DNA of 64,000 nucleotides, taken from the NCBI RefSeq assembly GCF_000787575.1, contig NW_012236517.1, forward strand, positions 189,272-253,271, in the 5' to 3' direction. The DNA comes from Acytostelium subglobosum LB1. Taxonomy: Eukaryota > Evosea > Eumycetozoa > Acytosteliales > Acytosteliaceae. A model generated the notes under the pieces. The model made no database searches and was not told where the DNA came from. It worked only from the letters and a program-made list of their open reading frames with translations. Shown here piece by piece: positions 25,264 through 38,232 of this stretch. The position numbers and the translations under genes are program-made. Positions within the stretch are counted from its first letter, which is position 1, and each line of letters opens with the position of its first letter.

Positions 25264-25545
25264 TCAAACATCATGTTGTTGTATAGACGATGTGATTGAT
25301 GTTGTCAATGTTGGGGATGTTGCAAGGCAATCAACTATACATGAGGCATTGGGAGGATGTTGGTTGATGTAGTCAATACAAAGTCCGATTTCTTTTGTGA
25401 AGATGTTAGACTGATCTTGGACGTCGTCAACCGTTGTCGTGATCACATGTCCAAGAATGGTAGTTAGCCCAGATTGGATGACGCATCCAAGACCACAAAA
25501 CTTCAAAAAAACTCCAAATACGCGATCAAGGCTTTCAAGGACCAT
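25264..25545 (-). CDS. Hypothetical small protein, 93 residues
   Basis: A single open frame with an ATG start and a stop, in the 518-bp gap between the SDR and P450 genes. The translation (starts MVLESLDRVFGVFLKFCG) is not simple sequence. It has a hydrophobic N-terminal third, four cysteines in the rest and codon use like real genes nearby. No family recognised, no intron evident and no clear promoter. It could be a small secreted or membrane peptide, or chance. Confidence 0.35.
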   Translation of the reverse strand: MVLESLDRVFGVFLKFCGLGCVIQSGLTTILGHVITTTVDDVQDQSNIFTKEIGLCIDYINQHPPNASCIVDCLATSPTLTTSITSSIQQHDV

Positions 25546-25630
25546 CTCGTATTTTTTGAAGTACTAGTCAATTAACAAGATAAACAAGGTTGTTTATGAT
25601 CGGGACCATTCCAGTGATTGATTGATTGAA

Positions 25631-27320
25631 TCAGATCATATAAAGTATTTTGGACCTGGGCTCAATGTTGATGATCACTTTGTTCTTTGGCGTCAGAGTG
25701 GCTCTTTGATACGTTTCGAATCGACATGATGGATCCCAAGTTAACATATAATGTCCAATAATATTGCCAATGATTATCTTTGCTTCCATCATAGTAAACT
25801 TCTGTCCAATGCATCTAGTTTGAGTTTGAGTATGAGTTTGAGTTGAGTTTGAGTTTGAATGAGTATGATTACTCACTCACTCACACAACGTCTCGAATAC
25901 TTACACTCGCTTGCCTGATGAGAATGGAAGGTAGTTGTAGTTGTTGTTGATGTTGTTGGATTGTGTTGCCCATCTGAATGGATCGAATCGATTGGCATGC
26001 ATCCATACTGACTCATTGCGATGCATTGAATATACAGATACCAACACCATGCCCTGAGCTGGTATTGTTATGTCCTTGGCAGAGTATGTTGGTAGAGTGA
26101 CAGGGTGCTTGGTCACTCGTCCAACCATTGGCGCAGGTGGGTATAGTCTGAGTGTCTCGAGGATGACCCATTCGAGGAGGTCGCAGTCCAGGGGTGAGTT
26201 GAACTCGTTCAACTGTTGATACAGCTGTTCTTGGATGTCTTGATGTGTGGACAATAGGTAGAGTACGAATGTTAATGCGTTGGCCGATGTCTCGTGACCG
26301 GCCAACAAGAATGTCATCACATTGGAAATGATCTCATCTTGGTCCATGTCAATGTCCATTCCCAACAAATGATCCAACAGGTCTAGTTCGTGATCGTTGC
26401 GAGTGACTTTGCCGACGTGAGCCTTCTTCTTGTTGATCGCTTCGACAATGATGTCCTCGAGCTCGGTGACAAGACGGTTCAGCTTCCTATCCGATGGTAA
26501 TGGAATGAATCGAGAGAAGCGTCTGAGTGGGCGAGTCATCTCGTCCAGGATGAAAGTGAAGCTGCTGGAGCTACCTCGTCCAGTGTGATCACTGCTGAAT
26601 CGATGTCCAATCGAGAGCATGCCAATGATGTCATATGTGAGCTCGGTCATCAATTGATGGCAGTCAATGTGTCCAGCCTTTTGTTGAATGAGTGTGTCGA
26701 TAGTCGCCATTGTGGCATCGTGTAATGTCGAGTACATTCGTCTAACATTGCTCGGTGAGAATGCAGCCGATATGACTTCGCGATGTCTTTGCCAGCGCTC
26801 GCCCTCTGCCATTAGAATGCCGTTCCTTGCCAGACGAATGAGCACGCCTGAGCTGTCGGGCGGCTTCTCAAACTCATTTGAATATGTTGCCAACACAGCC
26901 TTGGCCACTGCAGCGTCGCGAGTGAACAACATCGGGCGTCCAAAGAATGCTACAGTGTAAGTATCACAGCGATATTGATTGAACCATTTCAAGACTGTTG
27001 ATTCATTGATGGCCTCGCCCTCATCATCTTGACCATCATGTTGACGAACATTCGGTTGTCGTTGTCTATGTTTCAAGCCATAATAGTTCAACAGATAGTT
27101 GATGAACCAGACTATGAACGATGGTCCATCGGGTAGGTTGTTAGTGCCTGATGCTGTTTGTGTTTGAGTGACCTTTCGCGAATTGACAAAGAGTGTCTTT
27201 GTTGTTGAAGTGTCATTGAGTGTCTGTGAGTGAGTGTTCGATCGATGTCCTGATGCCTAGTTGCTCTCTTACATATCCAATCCAGAGTAGTATGCCCAAG
27301 ATTATTGTTATATAGTCCAT
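25631..27320 (-). CDS. Cytochrome P450
   Basis: Exons 27273-27320, 25905-27223 and 25631-25814; 516 residues. A 16-residue hydrophobic first exon (MDYITIILGILLWIGY) is the membrane anchor; its intron (27224-27272) is only 49 nt. P450 hallmarks: RFSxx and ERWQRHRE helix C (W-R pair), I-helix AGHETS, ExxR in ILETLRLYPPAP, and the heme loop FSSGKRVCIGQKF, in which the Cys codon lies just after the last splice. This suggests an ER-bound monooxygenase of the CYP4/CYP46-like broad group. The substrate cannot be told. Without the first and last exons the open frame lacks anchor and heme ligand, so the splicing is well supported. Confidence 0.92.
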
Positions 27321-27592
27321 TGTATATCTATGTGCATGCTAAGGAATGAATGAATGAATGAATGAATGAATGAATGAAACGAAAACAAACGACAAGACAA
27401 AGAAGAAGAAGTGGAGAAAATGACAACATGGTGTCGGTTCAACGTTTATGATGGACTAACATCGATGTTGTAGGGGGTATACAGGTTGGCCAACCTGGCA
27501 GACTCGTGTGGATGATGATGGCGTCGATGGATGGTGAGGTGTAGCCATGACCATGGGGCGGCCAGCCAGGTGTGTGTCGTCGAGACGTCGGC
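27321..27592. other. P450 upstream region with GAAT repeat
   Basis: A perfect (AATG)n/(GAAT)n run near 27342-27378 precedes the P450 start. The rest is the 3' region of the small gene on the same strand. Confidence 0.5.
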
Positions 27593-27898
27593 TTACCACC
27601 AGCCTTTGCCAAAACCATTGCCAAATTCATTGTCAAAGCCACCACCATTAACGAGGATGATGTTGATGCTGATGAAGGCACGACGGCGACGGAAGCAACC
27701 GCAGGCAGTGTCATTGCTGGATTGGTCGACCGATCCACCGGCGGTGGCAGATGTCACGACAGCATCATTCTTGGCGAAGGACATTGGGCTGGCAGCAGAT
27801 GAGAGGTTCTCTGTATTGGTGTATGCATGATGTTGGTTAGTGATTGATTGATTGGCGTGGCGAGGGGTGGCCAGGTATTAGTACTTACTGTACAACAT
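27593..27898 (-). CDS. Small HssA/B-like protein
   Basis: Exons 27889-27898 (ATG plus seven bases) and 27593-27810; 75 residues. The translation begins MLYKNLSSAASPMSF and continues with GGSVDQSSNDTACGC, then Arg-rich and Gly/Asn-rich blocks ending GKGWW. The run 'SS.S.PM......(S/G)GS...SN..ACG' lines up by eye with the N-terminal signature of Dictyostelium HssA/B (2C/7E) proteins, a large family of short Gly-rich developmental proteins of unknown function. The C-terminus differs from the usual poly-Gly tail. Intron 27811-27888 is GT-AG and in phase. Moderately sure that it is a gene; the family link is tentative. Confidence 0.55.
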
Positions 27899-28124
27899 GT
27901 TTGAATGAATAAGATTGAGTAGGTAAGTAAGTAAGGAAGTAAGGAAGTATAGTAACTTGGATAATTGATTGATTGATTGAATGATGGTAATGATGGCTGT
28001 CCAGGAGGTCTATTTATACTTGATGTCACTGCCATGTTCGTACATCAACTTGACATTATTGATGGATATAGATAGACATCATTACTTAATATAAGTCGTA
28101 ATACCATATAAGTGATCATTGACC

Positions 28125-31100
28125 TTAATTGGAAACGGTGGCAGTAGCCGGCTGTGATTGATTTGGTAGTGTTACTGAATTTGGATTCGCTGGCTGTGAT
28201 ATCATCATCGTCATCATTCCTTTTAGAGAACCAAGCCTTATAAGGAGATCCTTAAGTGCACACCTTATATCCTTGTCGTTGAGTGGCAGTAGCTTGAGCA
28301 GAAGTTCATAGAGTACACTCATGTTGCGCATGAACTTATCATCATTGAACTGATTGAGTGACTTCAGTATCTTGATCATTGTATCAGTCGATGTGATCTG
28401 ATTGGGACTCTCCAAGTATGATACAATCAATTGTGTGTACAGTCTATGTGAGTGATTGCCTAGGGGTTAGTCTCTGGATCACAAGACGCAGACTTGAGGT
28501 CAACTTACTTGAATAGTCGATGCTCAGAGTGTAATGTCCTGGTGGCAACGTCAACTCGTTGCTCTTTATAGAGGACAAAGAGTAGGTTCATGTAGCCTGT
28601 GACGGTGTTCTGTTGGAGGATCTTCAGGACAGTTCCAACACGTTGGAGCAAGGGTTGCAGGTTCTCTTCGTGTGACGCTCGGTGGAATAGCCGGTAAGAG
28701 GAGTCGAGACAGTCTGCAAGACACAACAATTGTGATGAGTTGAGTAGGTCGTAGTGAGACAATGCAATGTCATTGATCGCCTGTACCATCTGTAGCTGTA
28801 CTGAGCACTTTGATTGAATGATCCTCAGCTCAGGCTGCTGTTGTTGCTGCGCCTGTTGCTGTTGCTGTTGCTTGTGTTGTCTGGAAGCAGAGTTTGACAG
28901 ACTGTTGCTGGCACTATTGTTGTTGCTGTCTGATGGGGACTCGGATGACGGGACTTGGGCATCGCTGCTGAGTGCCATGAGCTCCTGTTGTGACACATTG
29001 TCTGATGATTGAATCCTTGAGATGGGTGGAGTGATCGATGGTGGAGTCGAGGGCACAGAAGACTGCTGTTGTGATCCTTGCTCATACGCTCCAAACGGAT
29101 TGAGCAAGGATGAGAGTGGCGTTTGATTGGACGACTGCTTCAGATTGAGATTGGTGAATAGCTTGGACGAGAGGAATGAAGACTTTGTTCGTTTGTGTTG
29201 CCTCTGTGGCGTGCCACTGGCCGCGGGCGACTGAACCGTGGAGGTGGAAGTGGACGTGCTCGTCGACTCAATGATCAACGCAGGCGACGATTGAGTGGGC
29301 GATTGCTGAAGGCTGTTGGCGTTGGAGATTGAGATCGACAAGCTGGACTGCTGTTGTTGATGCTGTTGTTGCAGCGACTCATAGAGAAGAGACTCGTTGA
29401 ACAGCTCGACTGGCGAGTTCATCTGGAAGATGAGGAGGAACTGTTGGCAGATGGCCGACCACTGTGCGTCTGAGAACTTGCTGCCATTGCTCGTGACAAG
29501 CTGGACAAGGAATGTGCCGGCCATCTTGGCCAGCAGCTCGTTGCTCTGCAGGATGCACAGCACAAACAGGTCGAGAAGGTCGTCCAGCAGGAAGCAAACG
29601 ATATCGATGAAGTTGATGAACATGTCCGTGAGCGACTGGAATGCACGGTCGCCAGTCTGTATCAGCCACTTGCTGTCCTCCAGGACGACTTGGCGCGCGC
29701 CCTTTGTGTAGCCGACGTTGTCAAAGATGGGCAGGAGGACACCACGGAAGATCAGCTCCCAGAGCTTTGGCGAGAACATCGAGCCAAACAATGCCAACAT
29801 CCTAAAGAGTGTGTCCAATGCATTGATTCGCAGTGTGCTGTCCTCATGCGATATGACTCTCGCCAGACCCGTCAGCAGCGGGAACCACAACGAGATATGT
29901 GACACAGAGTCTGTGAACTGTGCCATCGATTGAGATGGGGAGGGCGTGGACGAGGGAGAGTGATTTGACGGTGTCGTCGCACTGTCCTCTGGGCCACGCA
30001 CGAGTTGGCACACACGTCCATTCGCCAGCTGCACGGCGCAGTAACTGAGAGAGTCGACTGCGCGGGTGCTGAGGTCGTGGTGCTTCGAGTTGGCAAAGGC
30101 CGAGAGACAGTTGACATAATCGATGAAGAAGGTCTCGGTGATGTCCTTAAAGTCGCGTATGAGTTCGTCGACAAACTCAAAGGCCTGTGCTGCAATGTGC
30201 TCCTCGGCATAGCTGCTCATCGTGAAGATGTCAAAGATGGGCTTCCAGCCCGACTTGATCGTGGCGTTCATGCCGTTGGTCACCTGGAAAATGCACTTGA
30301 TGATCATCTCTCGCACATCTCGATGACTGTTCGCCTTGAATATGTCCTCGAGTGGGCGCAACAAATCCTTCTGCCACGTGTCCTTGCCATTGCTGTTGCC
30401 ATGCACGCACACCTCGTCGCTGAGGAACTTCTGCACCATCTGTTTGAGCGAGTCGATGGCAATGATCGCGATGTATGGGCTGTCAGAGTGGATTGAGCCC
30501 ACAGTCTTGAAGTGCTCGGCGATCGTAGGCCAGATCAGTTTGATCCTGATTGTGTTGTACACGGCCACCTCGACCAGCTTGAGCAGCAAGAAGGTGGACG
30601 CCAGCGGCGACCTTATCTCCTCCATTGACACCTCTGTGAGCGCTTCGACAAAGTATCGAATGGCTTCGAATGACAACAGGTTGCTGTTGGAGAACAAGTG
30701 ATTGGCGCTATCCAACTGCGCCGACGCGGTATCAATACTCAGACCCTCGGCCAGAGCCGGAGCCTGTGGCGCACGTTGCGCGGGCCTACTCATCTGGAAG
30801 AAGTCGGCAGTGCTCATCGCGCGTTTCTGTTGATGCTGCTGTGAGTCTGGGTTCGGGCTGTTGACACCAAGGTGCACGACTCGCAGTCGCTCCACCAGTG
30901 AGATGGCCTTGAATACGGAGCTCCAAGACTTGTGAAGCTGGTTGCAGTTTGCTCGTGCGATTTGCAACAGCTTCTCGAGGCAATCCATGTTCTTCTGGCG
31001 TATCTCTTTGGTCTTGTCATTGATCACCAGACTGGAGAGCGATGCGACGAACGCCTCCTTCTCGCGTGCCATCGCCAGCAGACTGGTCATGTTGATGACG

Positions 31101-33925
31101 CATCGGTAGCCCTCAAGACAGACCTGTACGATTTTCACATCGTCATGGCCATCCAGCACCGCGTACAAACATGATGAGATCGGTGTGAGCACTGACGCGA
31201 GCATAGGGCCAAGATGTTCAATCAGGTTGCCGTGTTGATAATGCGTGCGTGTGTCTATGATTGGGTGGCGGGGGTCCTCCAGCGTGAAGGTACTGCGCTT
31301 GATCAGCGGCTCGTCCACGCCGGCGGCCATGCCACTCTCCTCCTTGAGCTTTAGCGGCTCCTTGGCGATGCGGTCGTAGATGGCCAGCAGGTAGTGCTCG
31401 TCAAAGTTCTTGGAGTTGTTCTGCTTCGAGTTGTTCTTGAGCCAGTCGGGCTTTGACATGTGCACCTTGATGCTCACATTGTGCAGATCGGTCGCCAACA
31501 TGATGATCGAGAATGACAGTACGTAGGCGGCGTCCGAGTTGGCCACCTCAAACGATGGCGACGCGCTATTGTCGTTGTAGAACTTGGCGGCAAAGGCACT
31601 CATGATACGATCGATCTTTTGCGCCTCGCCTGGCAAACGGAAGTGCAGCAAGAAGTAGCGCAGAGCCGCGTCAATAGTGAAGCCGTTAAAGTTGAACAGC
31701 GTGGTGTAGGCTTTGAGGATGCCCTGATTGAAATCATCGCGCTCCGAGATGTAGTCGCCAATTGCCATCTTGTCCAAGTTGTCCGTGTCCAAGAGGAACT
31801 TGGCGATCATTGTCTTGTCTTCGTCGACGGCGCCACACTTGATGAACTGAGCCATGCCCTTCTTTGGCGAGTCCTTGAACAGGGTCTTTGTCTCTTCGAT
31901 CTTGAGCTTGAGTGTGCGGCTCGCCATGCTTGGGCTGTCCTTTGGCAACGCGGCAAGTCGCTCAGCCAACGTGTCCTTCTTGCTGGACAGGCCCTCATCC
32001 AAAGCACGCAGCAAATGTACCAAGCAGTCCAATGCCAAGTTTCTCACCTTAATATCATTCGGTCTGTTTGTATCCTGTAGTGGTGCCTGTGCTATTCGCG
32101 CCAGACTCTCAACAGTCCTGTGTCGCAGCAGGGTAAGTACGTGCGGCCACCCTGTCCGGACACGACGTCGACTGAGTGTACATACCTTTGGAAGATGTTC
32201 TTTGAGCGTAGATTACAATCATAGTTTACAAAGAGGTCAGCCTGGATGGTGGCACTCTTGCACATGTGCGACAGCACCTGTAGCACCATCCATCGCAGCT
32301 GCGCGGCACTCGTGCCACTCTCCAATATGCGCAGGATGATCAATTGCATGTACTGTCCAATGTCATCCTTGAGGAACTCGCGAAAGTGCAACGTCAAGTA
32401 CGTGAACAACGTCAACGACAGCTTAAAGATCACAATCTCGCTGTTGTCGCCAATGATGCCCGAGGCCAATATCGACGGGAACAGTCCAACCTTGATCTCA
32501 TAATTGACAAACTCTGGATAGTTCTTCAAATGCTTGCCATACTCCTCCAATATACATGATATCAACTCCAATGAATATATCCTAATCTTGATCTCTGGTG
32601 AGTCATAACTTGAGTTTGAGTTTGAATGATGATGTTAGAGTGAGTTTGAGTTTGAATGAGGTTGAGCGTGGCGACCTACTCTGTGATCTCCTTGAGCGAG
32701 AGCTCGCATAGCAGCCTGAAGACGAGGCTGGCATCGCGAATGACAATGTCCTGCTCCTTGACGACGTTGTGCATGATTGTGGAGGAGGCCGGCTGGGACA
32801 CAGTCGGATGAACTATCTTTTGTTGTTGCATGGCCGGCGACGACTCATCCTCTGTTGATCCAGAGGTCTCTGTTGTTGTTGAGTTGGGATTCAATGAAGG
32901 TGATGGCGATGGTGATGGTAATGGTGATGGTAATGATGTTGTTACAGCAGTGACTGGTGATGAAATTGATGGTGATGGTGATGGTGATGGTGATGGTGTA
33001 GGTGTGCCTGGTGGCGGCACCACTTGTACATGTACTTGGAGGTCTGATATGGACAATGAGTTGTCGATTGATTCAGTTGATACTGGATCGTTTGGTGGCG
33101 GACTCTTGATGAGGGTCGGTAGTTGTTGCATCTGTTGTTGTTGTTGTTGCTGCTGCTGTTGCAGCTGATGTTGAAGATGTTTGTTTGGTGCAAAGTGACT
33201 GAAGAGACGATTGAGTATCTGGGAGATGATGGCTTTGGATGAGTTGAGCTGGTTGGACTGCGTCTTGGCATTGACGTAGATGTAGAACAGCGTCTTGAAC
33301 GCCATCACCAGGGTGTATGAGTGGAACTTGGCTGCGACCGTATGAACAAACGTTATGATCTGCAACGTTGTCTTCTCATCAGTGACATCGACACAATGCA
33401 ACAATGTCGGTTCCACAAACTTATCAATCAGTGGCTTATGATTCTTATGATTCTCATCGATCATCGATGACACTATATATCCAAGTGCGATCAGTTTCTA
33501 TATCAAGTGATTGGAATGATTGATTGATTGAGTGAGTGAGTAAGCGAGTCATCAACCTTGCGCATGGACACATGACATACCTCGACTAGTTTCAATGATG
33601 ATAGGATCAGTTTGGAGTGATGTGACTCGAAGGAGACACGGAGTATGGATGCTAGATGGCTGACTATTGATAGCCATGGTGATTTGGTGACCAGGGTGTT
33701 TGGGTCAGCCTTTGAGAAGAGTGCTGGATGTTGTTTGAGTGTATCAAGTATGGCAGCACAGTCATCCTTTATAGATTGTAATTTCTTTGGACAATCTGAT
33801 AGTATCTTCTCTAGACTCTTTGTAAGTATTATATCAGGTGTATCAACTACTGTTGACGTCATCGTTGGTGTTCCATTGACTCCATTTCCATTTCCATTGT
33901 TTGTTGTTATGTTGTTTGACATCAT
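28125..33925 (-). CDS. BIG/Sec7-family Arf guanine nucleotide exchange factor
   Basis: Five exons: 33581-33925, 32680-33497, 32186-32608, 28509-32117, 28125-28443; 1837 residues, the size of BIG1/BIG2/Sec7. The N-terminal DCB region (KLVEKLIALGYIVSS across the first splice) and HUS region (NYEIKVGLF, NIFQRTVESLARIAQ) flank a low-complexity insert. The Sec7 domain is at about 614-800: motif 1 FRLPGEAQKIDR with the catalytic Glu, motif 2 SDAAYVLSFSIIMLATDLHN. HDS repeats fill the rest, with another Gln/Ser-rich insert near 1530-1660. The role is Arf activation at trans-Golgi/endosomes. The acceptors at 32608 and 32117 were picked because they keep frame and restore conserved residues; nearer AGs do not. 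The start could be either of two adjacent Met codons. Confidence 0.9.
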
Positions 33926-34505
33926 TGCTCTTCTATGATTTGATACTACTTTATCAACATATTATAGTAGAGTTGTATAACTATCTATCTATCTATATTT
34001 ATATATATCTTTAAATAATGAATAATGAATGATGATTGATGTTGTTGATGTTGAAGTGAATGAGTGAGTGAATGATGGGGTGAGTGTTGAGGTGCACTTG
34101 TGGGAATGAATGAATCAACCAAAGGGTGTGAGATACACTCTGACTCAAACACACACGCAAACACTCCGACAGGCTACACGACACTTCAATCGATTCGCAA
34201 CGTAGCACGACTACCTAGGTATCTAATCCAATTTAGATATATATTAATATCTGTAATAATAACAACGATGGTGTAAAAGTCGAAGTGATACTAATAATAC
34301 TTTTTTTGATCACTTCGAATGGTGACCAACCAAAAAAAGGACACTGTTCAATCAACAGATAAAGGGAGTTTTAGTTAGTCTCATATATCTATGTCCGAGG
34401 CAATAACTTGAAAGTCTAAACATCTTGGGAGCATGATCCATTATGACATTGTGTCAATGAATGAACTTGAAAGGATAAAGTCAATAAATGACACTTCACC
34501 AATAT
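33926..34505. other. Intergenic region left of the tandem array, with a hairpin
   Basis: About 580 bp of AT-rich DNA upstream of the Arf GEF gene. A perfect 10-bp inverted repeat (TCGAAGTGAT at 34280-34289, ATCACTTCGA at 34309-34318, loop 19 nt with a T7 run) is the only structure noted. The array starts at the TTGATTGAGG near 34506. Confidence 0.5.
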
Positions 34506-36140
34506 TGATTGAGGCTGAGTGATCGTTCAAATGGAATACTCTATGTGATCAGTGGTGTACTATGTGCTTGCTGATGAGTGGCAAGTGAGCATTCTGATGT
34601 TGATGCGGGTACTGAGTGATTGACTGACTGAGGGGGTGAGCGAGTGTTGGTTCTGAACTCTCTCTCTTGATCGTGATTGAAACTCTGTCTTGAGACTAAA
34701 TGGTTGTTCACCATCCTTGAGATTCGTCCTGTCCATGTTCAATGTCGATTAGCTGCTTCATGACATATATAGTCGAATGAACAAGTCAACGATCAAAGGA
34801 GGTGTATTACACTCCAGTGGTGATCTGATGATGATGCTCAAGTTCAATGAACATCGATGTGGCATTGTTAACGCTGCGTGAAACAATGATTCATGGACTG
34901 GTACCATCTAAAAAGCCATTGTCTGCCAATATCGTCTTTAGGTGGTGTTCAATGTATGTGCAGTTTGAGAGACTGTGATGCTGGTCCATTGCTTTGAGGA
35001 TCTACGGATGATGCTCCAACAACTTCAAGGCGACTCGCGCCTACACGACGTTGGTCCTGCCTTGGCACCGTTCTGGTGACCACGCGCTGGTTCGTCATGA
35101 TCGAGCGAGTCCATGCGATTGCCCTTGAGCTGATCGTTGAGGTTGTAGGTTGCAATGTAGGTCACGGTGTCGTCGATCACACAATCATCGCGCGTTCAGG
35201 ATGTCGTCCTCGTAAGCACTGCCAAGCTCGGCCTCGCCCTGCTTCAGCTTGCTCAGGTTAATGTTAGAAACATTACTTGATGTGTGCTTGGAAGGCGGGC
35301 GTCGCTGAGCACAGGGATCTCCTTCCTGACCTTGCTTGGACATGTTGATCATAGAGTCCGAGAACTGTGTGGCGATGACTGGTTCCAAAAGACGGCACAC
35401 TGCCGCGTAGCTGCATTAAGGAGAGAGTGCCAAAGTTCTTGGCGTATCACCCAGGGCGACACTGGACAAAGGGCAAGTCGACTGATCAATGATCCAGCAC
35501 CTCAGAGCACGCATTGACCACATCTCCAGATGGCCCGACCATTTCAACATCCATGGTCACAGTTGTTGCGTATGACAGGTACATCTTGGCCACCATGACT
35601 AGAAAGCTAGATCAACAGTACCAACTCCATCGGTTAGGTGGCTACGCGTTCCATCTTCTTATGGTGCATAGTGGTGCTTCCCAGATCATCTGCTTCGTCT
35701 CAACAAAGTTAGCCACATTGCCATCGTCGTCGATGTTTCTAATTTTGAATCGCGTGCCCGCGCGGAAACGAGAGAGACGCGACACCATGATGACTTGAGG
35801 AGGTGTTCTCAGAGGTGAGCAGTCACTGTTTTGTGGATGACGTCCTCGGTGATGGGGACCACGCTGCTTGTATCTTGGTCGAGTTGGTAACTGAGATTGT
35901 CATTGATCTACTGGCTGATCCTGCGACGGCCTTTGGGAGTGATACTTGGAGAGCAATCTGGTGGACCGACTGTCCTCAGCATCATAGTACAGTTGATCTT
36001 GCCCATACTAGTTGATTGATTGGTCGGGTCATGACGACACCAAACGAGAAGACACGGACCATCACCACTCTGGGCTGGCCCAATCCATCGCATTAACTTG
36101 ATCATTTGGGTGGAAGCGATTACATTACATATACAATGCA
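34506..36140 (-). pseudogene. Decayed Sac-domain phosphoinositide phosphatase, copy 1
   Basis: Matches copy 2 (39.4-41.3 kb) along its whole length but with more losses. The piece encoding the catalytic Cys-X5-Arg loop is deleted (35043-35075 joins sequences that flank it in copy 2), and the C-terminal codons are cut off at the array edge. The piece near 35700-35790 still reads as the conserved Sac motif SRxSxFRAGTRFKxRNIDDDG, antisense to the window. Reading frames shift repeatedly and no exon set gives a protein. A dead host-gene copy. Confidence 0.7.
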
Positions 36141-36730
36141 AATTGATTATATATTATAAGTACTGATGGCCGTTGAATGAATGAATGAATGAATGAATGG
36201 AGTGTTGTGTTTAGTAATAATGACCATTAAAATAAATATCTTGGGAATGTTCCCGCATTGTTTAAGTCAAAATTACACCACTTGACCAATAAAAGAAGTG
36301 AACTTCAAAGTGTGGGAGATATGAAATTTGAATTTGAAAATAGCGCCCAATCGAATCGAAATAACGGTTGAGTTCAAAATGGTGATTGGTTTGATGTGGT
36401 CCACATGTAAATGTGACACTGGTCACTGCTCATCTCATTGGCATTGCACTCACTCTCTACCACTTGTACACATACACATATATACATATACTTATGTTTA
36501 TACATATACAAATACAACAATAATAAAAAACACATTGACATGTATCACTCACCACGTTGTTCTGCCTTGTTGTCTCACTACTGCTGATGAGTTACGACTG
36601 AGTTGAGTTATGATATTAATCAATGAGTGAGTACTACTACACTTCTAATAGCACCACCATCTGCTGCTTACTTACACTATCCTCTTCTTCTCTTCTCTCT
36701 TCTGCTCTGCCTTCTCATTGACCTCATGCC
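36141..36730. other. AT-rich spacer of unit 1
   Basis: Nearly the same sequence as 41346-41935. It holds an AATG repeat near 36175-36200, a TACATATA-rich stretch near 36470-36520, and no convincing open frame. It could be the 5' region of the Sac copy. Confidence 0.5.
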
Positions 36731-37480
36731 TTGACCCATTGTGTGGTCCTTGTCCAAGTCAGTGTTCACCACCTGTGTCTCCATCACGTCCGCTGTGCTG
36801 CCCACCTTTGTCACCATCTTGATAGACTGCCGTCGTGCTTCCACGTTGACCACAGCCATGAACCTCTGTCACCGTCGTGCTGCCACAGCACCTGGAACCT
36901 CTGTCTCCAACTTGACTGTGTCGCCGTGCTTCCACGTTGACCACAGCCATGAACCCCTGCCGCCATGCTGTTTGACCTCTGCCGCCATGCTGTCTGAGTT
37001 GACATCTGCTGCCCTGAATCCATGAACCTCTGTCTTCAACTAGACAGACGGCCGTCATGCTGCCACGTTGACCACAGACACGAAACCACGCCATTGGGAC
37101 TCCGCCATGCTGACCGACGCGTGCTGTCCACAGCCCAGAACCTCTGTCTCCAACTTGACAGACGGCTAATGTGACTATGCCATGCTGACCATCACCACGC
37201 CGCCAAGTTGTCCATCTCGAGTTGTCCACAGTCCAGAACCTCTGTCTCCAACTTGACTTCCATGCTGACCACCTCCATGCTGCCAAGATGGCCACTGTCG
37301 ACAACCTCTGTCTCCAACCAGACAGACAGCCGCGCTGACAAGTGCGCCGCCATCCTGCCAAGTTATCCATCTCGAGTTGTCCACAGTCCAGAACCTCTGT
37401 CTCCAACTAGACAGACTGTCACAGCCAACCGCGCCGACATGCTGCCATCATTGACTAACCGCCATCCTGCCAAGTTGACG
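36731..37480. repeat. GC-rich minisatellite, copy 1
   Basis: Degenerate tandem repeat of about 45-60 bp. The core words are CAGAACCTCTGTCTCCAACT, GACAGACGGCCGCCATGCTG and CCAAGTTGACCACAGCC. Composition is sharply unlike the flanks: GC-rich and without TCAATCAA runs. All six frames stay open for long stretches (a 215-codon minus frame at 36759-37406), as expected of a repeat whose unit lacks stops; I do not call it coding. The second copy at 41935-43560 is twice as long. Confidence 0.8.
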
Positions 37481-38232
37481 AGTGTTTCCAACTGGAATGA
37501 TCATAATCAAAGCATTAATAAACGATGAAGACAGGAGTTGTGCAAGTGTGACTTGGAAGGAGAACAACAACAATTGGAAAAGTACAACTCAATGATGTCG
37601 CCTGGGCACGGTTGCTGCCCAACGGCTTTAAAAAAAATAAAGGCAGCACTTGTGACAATGAGAAGAAACTCTCAAAGTCAACAAAGTTGCTGCCATACCT
37701 GTCTCGACGTGCCTAAAGTCTAATAGCGACAGGTGTAGTCCCCAGGCCGTGCCCACCCCTCTTACATGATGGGCCCACCCGTCCCTCTTGCATGACAGGC
37801 CGACCCATCCCTCTTGCATGATGGGCCACGGCCACCTCCTTACGGAGATGGCCAAATGGTGATGGGAGGAAATGTTAGTAGTATTCGGTCCTGGAAAGGT
37901 CCACCTCGGCTTGGCCTGGCTTGGCTCGGCGGTATGGCACTCGGTCTGGCACGGCACTGGCACGGCACTGGATGACTTGGAGGGAATAGACCTCGCAACG
38001 ACAGGTCATCGTGTGAATGAATCACAACGTCTCCACTGTGTCATCTGGTTCGGGTGATGGATGTAGGACCACTGATTGGTGCGTTGGTAACTCGACTTTG
38101 ATGTTGATAATATTGGTTGTTGTTGTTGTTGATGTTGGTGGTTGATTGGTTTCAATCGCCAGCCGAGAGATATTTGGGTTTTACCCATCACTCATCTGCT
38201 TGATCGACGGCAAGATATATAGATATGAATTA
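37481..38232. other. Spacer of unit 1, nearly identical to unit 2
   Basis: No base difference from 43571-44139 was seen down to about 38049. It contains three 26-bp repeats (CCCTCTTGCATGATGGGCC and variants, 37767-37837), an A8 run at 37629, and GGCT/GGCA-rich DNA near 37905-37965. Small open frames here (for example 37538-37723) are the same in both copies, but near-identity of the whole block means this says nothing about coding. Confidence 0.6.

Noticed and set aside
36759-37406. 215-codon minus-strand open frame in the minisatellite
   Set aside because: The repeat unit lacks stops in several frames; translation is Trp/Arg/Gly-rich repeats in more than one frame, and the copy in unit 2 has different frames open.
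36731-37480. Regularly spaced repeats reminiscent of a CRISPR array
   Set aside because: Unit and spacing vary, spacers are themselves repeats, and the genome is eukaryotic with spliced genes.
37538-37963. Open frames identical in both array units (also 43628-44053)
   Set aside because: The whole block is identical between units, so sequence sharing is no evidence for coding; no domain or splice structure seen.
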